From: Paenibacillus contaminans
GTDB taxonomy: Bacteria; Bacillota; Bacilli; Paenibacillales; NBRC-103111
DNA: 64,000 nt
Assembly (NCBI RefSeq): GCF_003285015.1
Contig: NZ_QMFB01000033.1
Coordinates: 1 to 64,000, forward strand
Reading direction: 5' to 3'
The translations under genes and the position numbers were made by a program. Positions 34,171-42,941 of this stretch are shown here, one piece after another. Below the pieces are notes generated by a model. That model ran no database searches. It saw only the letters and a list, made by a program, of their open reading frames with translations, and was not told the origin of the DNA. Numbering within the stretch: the stretch's first letter is position 1; each line of letters starts with the position of its first letter.

Positions 34171-35667
34171 ATGCTTCTTGGCATTGATATCGGTACGACG
34201 AACAGCAAGGCCGGGCTGTATACGGAAGACGGCAGGGCGGTGGCCGTAGAAAGCCGCAAAACGGTAACCCATACTCACGCCGAGGGCTACTCATACTACG
34301 ATCCGGACGGAATGTGGGAAAGCATCGCATCTGCGGTTCGCACGGTGCTTCAGAAAGCCGGGAACCCAAAGGTAAAGGCTGTCGGTATTACGAGCATGGC
34401 GGAAAGCGGGCTGCTGGTCGATCGCGAAACCGGACAAGCCAAATCGCCCTTCATGCCTTGGTTCGATACATGCTCGCAGGCGCAGGCGGACCGGATCGCG
34501 CAAGAGACGGAGCCGTTCGAGTTGTTTCAACAAACGGGTCTCCGCAACAGCTTTAAAATGGGACTCGCCAAGCTGCTGTGGATCCGCGACCGGTTCCCGG
34601 AAGCCTTGGACGGCCCGGTAACTTGGCTGTCGGCTTCCAGTTATATCGCGTACAGGCTGTCCGGCAGCATGGCGATCGACTATTCGCTGGCGGCGAGAAC
34701 GCTCGCTTTCCGAATCGACGAGAAGCGCTGGAACCGGGAATGGCTCGCTCATTTCGGCTTCGAGGAATCGCTCTTCCCGCAGGCATTGCCAAGCGGAGCC
34801 CGCATGGGCGACGTAAACGCGAATGCGGCGGCAAAGACGGGCTTGACGACGGGGACGCCGGTGGCGGTAGCCGGTCACGATCATGTGATCGCCGCGCTCG
34901 CTGTCGGTTCGATAGCGCCGGGCGTCGTCTACGATTCGATGGGGACGGCGGAAACGCTCGTCGGCACGCTTGAGGAGCGCCCGCTTACCCGCAAGCAGTT
35001 CGATTCCGGATTGTCTTACGGCTGCCACGTCGTACCGGACCGCCATTTCTGGATGGGCGGCAACTCCGCATCCGGCGGCTCGATCGAGTGGCTGCGCGCG
35101 CAATTCGGCGAGGAACCGATGAGCTACGAGCAGCTGATCAAGCTGCTTGATGCGGTCAAGCCGGGACCGACCGGCATTTTGTATTACCCGTACTTGTCCG
35201 GCAGCGGGGCGCCGTCGCCTAACCCTCGCGCAAAGGCGGCGTTCATCGGCTTCACCGGCAAGCAAGGCAAAGGCGAGCTGATTAAAGCCGTGCTTGAGGG
35301 GACGGCCTATCAGCTGCAATTGATCCGCCGTTCGGCGGAAGAAATCGCAGGCAGCCCGATCGGCACGCTGCTCGTCGTAGGCGGCGGCACGCGAAACCGC
35401 CAATGGCTGCAGGTCAAAGCCGACGTGCTGAACTGCTCGCTGGAGGTGCCGCCAATCGAAGAGGCCACTCTTCTCGGAGCTGCAATGGCGGCAGGCATCG
35501 GCTGCGGCGTTTACGGCTCGCCCGAGGAAGCGGTGAAGGCGGTCCGCACCTCCGGCTCCGCCCGCATCGAGGCGGACGTCGAGAGGCACGAAGCTTACCG
35601 GAAGCTTTATGATGAAGGTTATGTGCCGATGCTCGGAGCGTTGGGCGAGTTTTACCGGAGAGGATAA
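34171..35667 (+). CDS. FGGY-family carbohydrate kinase
   Basis: A 498-residue sugar kinase. The ATP-binding N-terminal strand reads GIDIGTTNSKAGLY; the second domain has PVAVAGHDHVIAAL, DSMGTAETL and the FGGY_C signature GGGTRNRQWLQVKADVL. Length and motifs fit gluconokinase, xylulokinase and fuculokinase relatives; the sequence alone does not choose between them. ATG with AGGGAGA upstream; monocistronic with its own terminator. Confidence 0.9.
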   Translation: MLLGIDIGTTNSKAGLYTEDGRAVAVESRKTVTHTHAEGYSYYDPDGMWESIASAVRTVLQKAGNPKVKAVGITSMAESGLLVDRETGQAKSPFMPWFDTCSQAQADRIAQETEPFELFQQTGLRNSFKMGLAKLLWIRDRFPEALDGPVTWLSASSYIAYRLSGSMAIDYSLAARTLAFRIDEKRWNREWLAHFGFEESLFPQALPSGARMGDVNANAAAKTGLTTGTPVAVAGHDHVIAALAVGSIAPGVVYDSMGTAETLVGTLEERPLTRKQFDSGLSYGCHVVPDRHFWMGGNSASGGSIEWLRAQFGEEPMSYEQLIKLLDAVKPGPTGILYYPYLSGSGAPSPNPRAKAAFIGFTGKQGKGELIKAVLEGTAYQLQLIRRSAEEIAGSPIGTLLVVGGGTRNRQWLQVKADVLNCSLEVPPIEEATLLGAAMAAGIGCGVYGSPEEAVKAVRTSGSARIEADVERHEAYRKLYDEGYVPMLGALGEFYRRG

Positions 35668-35675
35668 GAAGAGTA

Positions 35676-35711
35676 AGCCGCTGCACTCGGACTGCAGCGG
35701 CTTTTTTTTTG
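35676..35711 (+). terminator. Terminator of the FGGY kinase gene
   Basis: AGCCGCTGCA pairs with TGCAGCGGCT, followed by eight or nine T. Confidence 0.92.
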
Positions 35712-35974
35712 CAGTCGGAAAGAAATATCGGAAGCCGGCTTACCGCTAAAACGTAAACGCCGTCGTATAAACGAGGCGGGTAATTATCCTTGAACGATAG
35801 ATGACAGCGGGGGAAAACTGTTCAGAGAGATACCGGCATTGGCGAATAAGATCGAATGGCGAAAAAGGCATGAACCTTTACGCTCGGCACCCTAATTTTT
35901 TCAGTAATGGAAGCAGGAATTTGAGGGAGAAACGAAGAATACAAACATATGTTCTTAAAATGGGAGGGGAATAC

Positions 35975-36448
35975 ATGTTGAATAAAGAGAAGCTTGTCCG
36001 ATCGATGGAGAAATGGATTTCATTCGCGGAGTCTTTGCGCGGCCTGGACGAGCGTGTATGGACCATGGCGATCGGCGAGGGAAAATGGGCGGTTCACGAT
36101 ATCGTCAGTCACATGATGCTGTGGGACCGCTACTATATGGAGACGGCGGTTTCGAAGGTGCGCCGCGATGAGCCGCTGACGCTCGCGAACTTCGACTTTG
36201 AAGGCTTCAACCGCGATGCGGCCGTTTACGGCAGGGCCAAAAGCAGGGACGAGCTGCTCGACGAGGCGGTGCAGGTCCGCCGGGAAATCGTAGAACATTT
36301 GCGGGCCATCCCGGAGGAGCATTATTCCGCCGTCCATGCCGCAGTCGATTGCAAGTTTGTCATTACGGAATATATCGCCGATTTCGCTTGGCATGACGAT
36401 CATCATATGAATCAGATCGCGTCTCTGTCGGCTGTGCCGAAGGCATGA
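35975..36448 (+). CDS. DinB-superfamily protein
   Basis: A 157-residue four-helix-bundle DinB/YfiT-like protein. The probable metal ligands are the His in VHDIVSHMML and the paired His in AWHDDHHMNQI. Related proteins are thiol transferases or of unknown role (bacillithiol-dependent transferases among them). ATG at 35975 has GGGAGGGG upstream; readings starting further upstream lack a ribosome site. Confidence 0.82.
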   Translation: MLNKEKLVRSMEKWISFAESLRGLDERVWTMAIGEGKWAVHDIVSHMMLWDRYYMETAVSKVRRDEPLTLANFDFEGFNRDAAVYGRAKSRDELLDEAVQVRREIVEHLRAIPEEHYSAVHAAVDCKFVITEYIADFAWHDDHHMNQIASLSAVPKA

Positions 36449-36572
36449 CGGGGATTTCATATATAGGAGGTATCAAGGAGGCATAAGCGGGCGAAGGGGC
36501 CGTTCCCCGGAGCATCTCGGATGTTCAAGGGATTACCCCTTCGATTGTTTGCTCATGCGTCATATCGGAGCG

Positions 36573-36734
36573 TCACTGCGCCGTTTTATCATGTCCTTTT
36601 TTGGTGACGGCGCCTACGGGATTGGTCGTGCTTTTCGCCTGATCGATCGTATCGTTGACGAATGCCATATCCTGATTTTTGGGCTTCATATTGCGCGTGC
36701 CTTCGTAGTTGCCCTCATGCGTGCGGTTTTCCAT
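36573..36734 (-). CDS. Small polar protein of unknown function
   Basis: A 53-residue hydrophilic protein (MENRTHEGNYEGTRNMKPKN start) rich in Asn, Thr and Lys. The ATG at 36734 has GAGGAGG about ten bases upstream, better than a longer reading from 36779. Composition resembles small sporulation-associated proteins and it lies beside coat genes on the same strand, but I recognise no family. Confidence 0.6.
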   Translation of the reverse strand: MENRTHEGNYEGTRNMKPKNQDMAFVNDTIDQAKSTTNPVGAVTKKGHDKTAQ

Positions 36735-36896
36735 TTGTGGACGGCCTCCTCTTCGGAAAGTGATAACCAGTTCTAACATGTGCCAAAACGGTTCATTTTA
36801 TCAACGAAAAACTCCCTAAAAAAAATCCCCCAAAACCACGCAGTTCTCGACTGCGGTGATGGAGGAATTCCTTTTAGGGTGAGGAGAGGCCTTGAT

Positions 36897-37559
36897 TTAG
36901 GGGAGATGAACGGTTTTGATATGGTGCATGTTCCAATAATACGTATCGCCGTTAGCCGTGACGAGCTCCAGCTGCTGATCCTCGAAGCTTTTGAGAAGCC
37001 CGATTTTACGCGGATGTTCGTCCATGTCGAGCACTACGAACTTGCCCTCCAGCTTTTTGATTTGCTGCTCGAACGTCCGGGACAGCGTGATATTGGACGG
37101 TTTGACCGGAAAATATTCCTGATTCAGCGAATACGGCGTCATGTCCTGCTGATACGGAATTAAATACTTGAGGTGGTTCATCGAAATGAACACCGTATGG
37201 TAAACAGGCGAGTAGAAAACGAAATAATCGTTCATGATGCCGGTCAAATAACCGTGAATCGAGTGGCCCCCGGATGTGTATATTTCCAGAAAAAGTCCCT
37301 TGGCGTTGACGAGGATCTTACGGTAGGAAATAGGCTCCGCATGATTCTCGATCGGCTGCTCGGACAGTTCGGAAATCGCGAGATCGGTCATGCCCAGCTT
37401 CACGCTTTGGATGTGCACAAGCGGGATGTACAAATAATGAAACCCGTTATGCATGACCAGAATGTCGCTGCCCAGGTCGATCAATAACCCCGTAAACACG
37501 CCTTTCCCGGATATGTTCACGTCGATATGCTTACCAAGAAAATTTCGAATGCCATTCAA
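36897..37559 (-). CDS. CotB-like spore coat protein, short form
   Basis: A 220-residue protein with two Sm-like beta domains (IDVNISGKGVFTGLLIDLGSDILV and LEIYTSGGHSIHGYLTGIMNDYFVF) and a third partial one near the end, the plan of the N-terminal half of CotB-like coat proteins. Unlike its neighbour it has no charged tail. Start is TTG at 37559 after GAGAGGGGG; a longer reading adds an unlikely 53 residues without a ribosome site. Sporulation control is inferred from family. Confidence 0.72.
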   Translation of the reverse strand: MNGIRNFLGKHIDVNISGKGVFTGLLIDLGSDILVMHNGFHYLYIPLVHIQSVKLGMTDLAISELSEQPIENHAEPISYRKILVNAKGLFLEIYTSGGHSIHGYLTGIMNDYFVFYSPVYHTVFISMNHLKYLIPYQQDMTPYSLNQEYFPVKPSNITLSRTFEQQIKKLEGKFVVLDMDEHPRKIGLLKSFEDQQLELVTANGDTYYWNMHHIKTVHLP

Positions 37560-37724
37560 TATCGTATACCCCCTCTCTTCGTAAGTCAGCGAAGCGACAC
37601 CGGCCGCGAAAAAGCCTTTCGGCTTTCCGTTGCGGCCGGTACCGGCTCGTTTGCCGAGCGGGGGGTCCTTATGGGAGCAGCACCCCGCTGCGGCGATTTG
37701 CAAGCCTATGATAAGCAACTGTTT

Positions 37725-37877
37725 TTAAGCATTGGATCTTGCCTTATGACTGTAAGAGAGGTTGGCGGAATCGAGTGCGTCGTTCGTTTGGATATATTCG
37801 GCTGTTGGGTGCGGTTGAGGTTTAAGCAGCTTATAGAGCAGGAGGCCTGCAAGCATGGAAATGAGGTACGGCAGCAT
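37725..37877 (-). CDS. Small single-span membrane protein between coat genes
   Basis: A 50-residue ORF: MLPYLISMLAGLLLYKLLKP forms one hydrophobic helix with a positive end, followed by a polar tail ending KARSNA-stop. The ATG has GGGAGGG seven to eight bases upstream and lies 41 bases after the stop of the upstream coat gene, so it is probably cotranscribed. No family recognised; placement suggests a forespore or mother-cell membrane peptide. Confidence 0.6.
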   Translation of the reverse strand: MLPYLISMLAGLLLYKLLKPQPHPTAEYIQTNDALDSANLSYSHKARSNA

Positions 37878-37918
37878 GATTTATCCCTCCCTTATAGACC
37901 CGTAGAAAGCTCGGAGGG

Positions 37919-38698
37919 TTATTTGACGCGAACGTTCGCCCGGACTTTGGCTGTGCTTTTGCCGGCCATTCGAGTTCTGGCTTGCTTGCGGCTGCCGTTA
38001 ACGGCACGCGTGCGGCTGCTGTAAGCGTTGCGCGTACGTCCGCGGCGTTCGCGGCGTCCGCTCCGATCGTCGCTGCGATCGCTGCGGTCATGGTCTCTGG
38101 TGTAGCCGCGGCGGTTGTTTTTGCCGGATTTGTCGTTTTTCCCGCCGGATTTGTTTTTGTTTTTGTCATTTTTATCGTTCTTGTCGTTTTTGTCGTTCTT
38201 GTTGTTATTGGCGTTTGCATTGCCGTCGTTTTTGTCGTTGTTGCCGGTGTAGAGCGAGATGGATTTAACATGGTAAGTCGGGATGCGGATGATGTCTTTG
38301 TTGACGACGACGATCATATAATCTTCGTTGGCGTCGGTCAGCACGCCTTCAATTTTTTCAGGGCCGCCGCGGTTGATCGTGACGACGTTCGGACGAAGCT
38401 TTTCCAGCACTTCGGAAAATTTGCTTGCGTGGACGTATTCCGGGCTGCTGCTGTACGTGATTTTGCTGTTGCCGTTGGCGTTATTGTTGCCGTTTTGACC
38501 GTTTTGGCCGCCGATGACTTCGTTGAAGCTTTTGATGTGTTTCAGGTTGAAGTAGCAGATGCCGTTGCCTTCGCCGGTGTCCAGAACGAGAAAGTCGTTC
38601 TTGACGTCGATCAGTTTACCCCAGACTGCGTCGTGTCCTCCTCTGTTCACTTTAAACTCTTTGCCTACCATGGATTTCAGATAGCTGTGTCCTGCCAT
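37919..38698 (-). CDS. cotB: CotB-like spore coat protein with basic tail
   Basis: A 259-residue coat protein. Two Sm-like domains (VGKEFKVNRGGHDAVWGKLIDV and VVTINRGGPEKIEGVLTDANED) are separated by an Asn/Gly-rich linker; then come a KND repeat stretch (about 155-190) and an Arg/Ser/Lys-rich tail of about 65 residues. In Bacillus the basic Ser-rich CotB tail is phosphorylated by the CotH kinase; whether that holds here is not shown. ATG with AAAGGGGA upstream. First gene of the minus-strand cluster. Confidence 0.8.
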   Translation of the reverse strand: MAGHSYLKSMVGKEFKVNRGGHDAVWGKLIDVKNDFLVLDTGEGNGICYFNLKHIKSFNEVIGGQNGQNGNNNANGNSKITYSSSPEYVHASKFSEVLEKLRPNVVTINRGGPEKIEGVLTDANEDYMIVVVNKDIIRIPTYHVKSISLYTGNNDKNDGNANANNNKNDKNDKNDKNDKNKNKSGGKNDKSGKNNRRGYTRDHDRSDRSDDRSGRRERRGRTRNAYSSRTRAVNGSRKQARTRMAGKSTAKVRANVRVK

Positions 38699-39014
38699 TT
38701 GCTTGTTCCCCTTTCGGTTGTCATTGGTGGTGCTTTGTACTTTATATATACGTATCCCTTATTTAAGAGGTACTAGCCAAACAACTAGATTCTTCGAAAT
38801 TCCACCTTTATCTATCAGTGTTTAGCGGAGTGCTGATAGGTTAGAGAAGGTTTTTGGGGTTGCCGTCCGTTGCGTGGTAAAATACGGTTAGCACGTAAAA
38901 AGCATCTACGAGCTCTAATGCGTAATTTGGAAGATATATGAGGCGGCGTTGGTAGAATTGCAGCGCTGCAAGCGGCGATGGAAGCCGCAAAGATGCGGGA
39001 GGAGCGATCGAAGC

Positions 39015-40709
39015 ATGAAGTTCAGCGATTTTGCGTACCGGCGGCCGGATATGGCGCTATTGGAGGAGCAATTCGAAGCTTGGCTAGGCAAGCTGGAGCA
39101 GGCGGATACGGGGGAAGCGCAAATCGAGGCGCTGGCGGCGATAAATAAGCTTCGGGGCGAGTACAAAACGCTGTCGGCTATAGCCGGCGTACGGCATACG
39201 GTCGACACGAACGATCCCTTCTACAAGGCGGAGCAAGAATTCGACGACGAATCGCAGCCGATCGTACAAGGGATGACGACGAAGCTTTACGAAGCGCTCG
39301 TCCGTTCCCCGTACCGCGGAGAGCTGGAGGCCAAATGGGGCCGGCAGCTGTTCAGCCTCGCCGAGCTGGCGCTGCGGACGTTCTCGCCGGAAGTGATGGC
39401 GGAGCTGCAGCAGGAGAACAAGCTTTCAAGCGACTATACAAGGCTTATCGCCTCGGCCAAAATCCCGTTTGCGGGCGAGGAAAGGACGTTGTCCCAGCTC
39501 GTGCCGTTCATGCAATCGCCCGATCGCGAGGTGAGAAGGCAGGCGGGAGAAGCGAGGTACGGATTTTTCCGCGAGCATGAGGAGGAGCTGGACGGCATCT
39601 ACGACCAGCTGGTCAAGGTGCGCACGTCGATTGCCCGTAAGCTGGGATACCGCAATTTTGTCGAGCTTGGCTATGCGCGAATGGAGCGGATCGGCTACGA
39701 TGCGGCTATGGTGGCGAACTTCCGCAATCAGGTAAAGACGCATATCGTGCCCGTCGCTTCCAAGCTGAAGGAACGGCAGCGCGCAAGAATCGGCGTTGAC
39801 CGGATCCGTTACTACGATGACAAATACTTATTCGCAAGCGGGAATGCCAAGCCGAAGGGCGATCTGGACTGGATCGTCGATCAGGCCACAAGAATGTATG
39901 ACGACATGTCTCCCGAGACGTCGGCGTTCTTCCGGTTCATGCTTGAGCATGAGCTGATGGATCTCGCCAGCAAAAAAGGAAAGGCGGGCGGCGGCTACTG
40001 CACGTATTTCCCGGACTACCGCTCGCCGTATATTTTCGCGAACTTTAATGGAACGACCGGCGATGTGGACGTGCTGACGCATGAAATCGGCCACGCGTTC
40101 CAAATGTATGTAAGCCGCGATTTCGAAGTACCGGAATATTACGGTCCGACGCTTGAGGCCTGCGAGATTCACTCGATGAGCATGGAATTTTTCGCTTGGC
40201 CGTGGGCGGAGCTGTTCTTCAAGGAGGATGCGGACAAATACCGGTTCACGCATCTGAGCGACGCTTTGCTTTTCATCCCGTACGGGGTGTCGGTCGATGA
40301 ATTCCAGCATTTCGTCTACGAGCATCCGGAAGCGACGCCGGCCGAGCGGAAGCGGGCATGGCGCGATATCGAGCGCGCTTATTTGCCGCATCGCCAATAC
40401 GAGGATAACGAGTACCTGGAACGGGGCGGGTTTTGGCACCAGCAGGGCCATATTTTCAATGCGCCCTTCTACTACATCGACTATACGCTGGCGCAAATTT
40501 GCGCGCTGCAGTTCTGGAAGCGGGCTGGAGAAGACCGGACGAAGGCTTGGGCCGATTACTTGCATCTTTGCAAGCTGGGCGGGAGCCTCTCGTTTACGGA
40601 GCTGGTGCGGGAGGCGGGTCTGCGCTCGCCGTTCGAGGACGGCTGCGTGGAATCGGTAATCGGCCACATCGAAGGAAGCCTCGATGCGATCGACGATGCG
40701 AAGCTGTAG
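39015..40709 (+). CDS. M3-family oligoendopeptidase
   Basis: A 564-residue zinc metallopeptidase with the HExxH motif in VLTHEIGHAFQMY and the downstream Glu in LEACEIHSMSMEF. Length and the start (FSDFAYRRPDM) fit the cytoplasmic PepF/M3 group found in Bacillus and Paenibacillus, which cleave peptides of about 6-17 residues. ATG at 39015 with GGGAGGAG ten bases upstream; a reading from 38949 has no ribosome site. Confidence 0.93.
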   Translation: MKFSDFAYRRPDMALLEEQFEAWLGKLEQADTGEAQIEALAAINKLRGEYKTLSAIAGVRHTVDTNDPFYKAEQEFDDESQPIVQGMTTKLYEALVRSPYRGELEAKWGRQLFSLAELALRTFSPEVMAELQQENKLSSDYTRLIASAKIPFAGEERTLSQLVPFMQSPDREVRRQAGEARYGFFREHEEELDGIYDQLVKVRTSIARKLGYRNFVELGYARMERIGYDAAMVANFRNQVKTHIVPVASKLKERQRARIGVDRIRYYDDKYLFASGNAKPKGDLDWIVDQATRMYDDMSPETSAFFRFMLEHELMDLASKKGKAGGGYCTYFPDYRSPYIFANFNGTTGDVDVLTHEIGHAFQMYVSRDFEVPEYYGPTLEACEIHSMSMEFFAWPWAELFFKEDADKYRFTHLSDALLFIPYGVSVDEFQHFVYEHPEATPAERKRAWRDIERAYLPHRQYEDNEYLERGGFWHQQGHIFNAPFYYIDYTLAQICALQFWKRAGEDRTKAWADYLHLCKLGGSLSFTELVREAGLRSPFEDGCVESVIGHIEGSLDAIDDAKL

Positions 40710-40796
40710 GGGTGTTGCCTGCAGCCTGCCCAAGGATTCGTCATAGTCGGGGGAGGGGCATAGGGGTGTCCGTCGGAAAGACCTAGCGGCCGACTT

Positions 40797-40844
40797 TGAA
40801 ACCGGGAAATGACCGCAAAATCAATTCCAGATTTCCTGGTTTCA
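40797..40844. other. Imperfect hairpin in the leader of the pseudouridine synthase gene
   Basis: TGAAACCGGGAAAT pairs with ATTTCCTGGTTTCA (one G-T pair) around a 20-base loop. A GGAGGTG site and a six-codon ORF (40857-40877) follow at once; whether it is translated is unknown. Confidence 0.35.
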
Positions 40845-40957
40845 ACGGAGGTGTAGATGGATTGGTTGCGAATTTGACGGGTCCTTGGCAGCCGGCCCCC
40901 CCCATCGATTGGACATCGGACGATGGAAATGAGAAGATAGATGCGGGTGATCGCAGG

Positions 40958-41659
40958 ATGATGAGAATCAATAAATATATAAGTGAAACGGGCGTATGCT
41001 CGCGCCGCGAGGCGGATAAATGGGTCGAAGAGGGCAGAGTGACGATTAACGGCGTCCTTGCCGGACTCGGCAGCCAGGTGGGCGAAGGCGACGATGTCAG
41101 GGTGAACGGCCGTCCGATCGGCGCCAAAACCCGCCACGTATACATTGCCTTGAACAAGCCGGTCGGCATTACATGCACGACGGAGCGCCATATCAAAGGG
41201 AATATCGTCGACTTCGTAGGCCACAAGGAGCGCATTTTTCCGATCGGGCGGCTGGACAAGGATTCGGAAGGGCTTATTTTGCTGACGAACAATGGGGACA
41301 TCGTCAACGAGATTTTACGCTCGGAGAACAATCACGAGAAGGAATACATCGTCACGGTAGACCGGCCGATTACCGATTCCTTTCTTGAAGGGATGGCGAA
41401 CGGCGTCCGGATTTTGGACCAGATCACGAAGCGGTGCAAGGTTGTAAAGATGGGCCAGCACACGTTCCGGATCGTGCTTACGCAGGGGTTGAACCGGCAA
41501 ATCCGCCGTATGTGCTCGGCATTCGGGTACAATGTCCGGCGGCTTCAGCGGGTGAGGATTACCAACGTCAAGCTGGGCGCTTTGAAAATCGGGCAATGGC
41601 GGGACTTGACCGATGCGGAGCTGAAGGATCTTCTGCCGGAGCGATTCGGGCGAAGCTGA
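40958..41659 (+). CDS. rluF: 23S rRNA pseudouridine synthase, RluF-like
   Basis: A 233-residue enzyme with an N-terminal S4 RNA-binding domain (RINKYISETGVCSRREADKW) and the RsuA/RluB/E/F catalytic domain whose Asp lies in IGRLDKDSEGLILL. The GLNRQIRRMCSAFGY motif is typical. Length equals RluF of other bacteria, which modifies U2604 of 23S rRNA. Start at 40958 with GGGTGAT upstream; a longer reading from 40796 includes the leader hairpin and is rejected. Confidence 0.9.
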   Translation: MMRINKYISETGVCSRREADKWVEEGRVTINGVLAGLGSQVGEGDDVRVNGRPIGAKTRHVYIALNKPVGITCTTERHIKGNIVDFVGHKERIFPIGRLDKDSEGLILLTNNGDIVNEILRSENNHEKEYIVTVDRPITDSFLEGMANGVRILDQITKRCKVVKMGQHTFRIVLTQGLNRQIRRMCSAFGYNVRRLQRVRITNVKLGALKIGQWRDLTDAELKDLLPERFGRS

Positions 41660-41735
41660 CGATTCCGAGATAAGAACGGGGTTGTCCCAAAGTCTGGAGC
41701 ATCTGCGGGGGTGCTCTTTCCGACATTTTAAAAAA

Positions 41736-41768
41736 AGCCGACGCAAGGCTATTCCTTGTCGATCGGCT
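41736..41768 (-). terminator. Terminator overlapping the stop codon of the DUF421 gene
   Basis: On the minus strand AGCCGA pairs with TCGGCT and CAAGG with CCTTG inside it, followed by seven T. The stop codon lies in the loop. Confidence 0.85.
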
Positions 41769-42462
41769 TTTTGATGTTGTCTTCGTATTTATCGATAAAA
41801 AGCTTGCCGTTCGTCCCCTTTACGGCGTAGCATATGTCTGCCAGAGTCAGATTGCGTTTGTTCAGCTCCCTGTTCAGCCACTCCTCGCCAAGCTCCGGAT
41901 GCCTGCGCAAATTTTCATGAATGACTTCCCCGTCCATAATGAGTTCGACCGGGAAAGCCTCTTTGCCGGCCGTCCGAATCGCCAGATCCTTGCGGATAAC
42001 CTGCCGGTATTCCGGCTTCTTGAGCACGGATAACCGCCCGTTCAGCTCAAGCACGGCATATTCGACTTCCTCTATGTTGAAAATATCTTTCTCTCGCAGC
42101 TCCTGATTCAGCGTGTCGAGCGTGAGCTTCAGCTTGCGCAGGTTTTGCTCGAGAATTTTGCTGTTCTCGATGACGACCGTCGGTTTTCCGGATATCCATT
42201 TGCGGGATTTGCGGCTTTTCAAGGAAACATGGGAGAGGAAATAGGCGATCGCGCTGAATAGCAGGAGGCTGGTCAACAGGTGCCACAAATGATAATAAGT
42301 ATTAAACGCGAAATTTCCGGCAATCGCGCCGAGCGTAATCGTGACGACAAAATCGTGATAGGTCATTTGCGAAACGGTTTGCTTGCCCAGCAATCGGGCG
42401 ATGATCATAATCAGGACGAATGCGGCAGCCGTCCGCAGAATAACTTCCCAAAAAGTCTCCAT
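41749..42462 (-). CDS. DUF421 (YetF-like) membrane protein
   Basis: A 237-residue protein with three N-terminal helices (1-80) and a cytoplasmic DUF421 domain including RKWISGKPTVVIENSKILEQNLRK. YetF/YrbG family proteins are conserved in spore-formers and some take part in germination or cation stress, but the biochemical role is not established. ATG with AGGAGG upstream. Confidence 0.9.
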   Translation of the reverse strand: METFWEVILRTAAAFVLIMIIARLLGKQTVSQMTYHDFVVTITLGAIAGNFAFNTYYHLWHLLTSLLLFSAIAYFLSHVSLKSRKSRKWISGKPTVVIENSKILEQNLRKLKLTLDTLNQELREKDIFNIEEVEYAVLELNGRLSVLKKPEYRQVIRKDLAIRTAGKEAFPVELIMDGEVIHENLRRHPELGEEWLNRELNKRNLTLADICYAVKGTNGKLFIDKYEDNIKKPIDKE

Positions 42463-42652
42463 AATGCCTCCTAATACGGGCCTTCTCTAAATGGAATCGA
42501 TATTTCCTTTAGTATGAATTGGAAGCCGGAAACTATTCGTTATACGACAAAAGGAAGGGGCTGTCTCAAAAAGAGCTTCTTCCCCCATCACGTGGAATAG
42601 TATACTGGAAAATCTACATCTATTATTCAGCTTTCACGGCTTCAGAACGAAC

Positions 42653-42785
42653 TAAATGGAAAATCTGCAGTTGATTTTACCCGTTTCGGCTATTATTGAT
42701 GAAATCGACGAAAATACCTGTAGTTTTTCCATCAAGATGCCGATTTTTCATGTTTTAAGCAAAACTAGCTGTAGTTTTCCCATCT
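42653..42785. repeat. CTGCAG/CTGTAG short-repeat cluster
   Basis: A forward copy (TGGAAAATCTGCAGTTGATTT) begins near 42655 and two inverted copies (CTGTAGTTTTTCCATC, CTGTAGTTTTCCCATC) near 42718 and 42768. Same family as 150-330. Nothing else is supported in 42463-42941. Confidence 0.55.
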
Positions 42786-42941
42786 AGACCCTGGACCCCG
42801 GGCACGACAAAAACGGGGCTAACCCGATTAGTCCGAAGTCATTACCATCTTCATGACCCCACCTGTAGTTGCTTCAAAATGCCAAATCGGCAAACAAATA
42901 CGCCTCCATCCACTTTACCGGTGTCTTGGAAGCGTACTTGT

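Noticed and set aside
41678..42573. Insertion-sequence ends flanking the DUF421 gene
   Set aside because: GGGGTTGTCCCAAAG at 41678 and GGGGCTGTCTCAAAAAG at 42557 look like IS termini but are in direct orientation with no transposase or target duplication.
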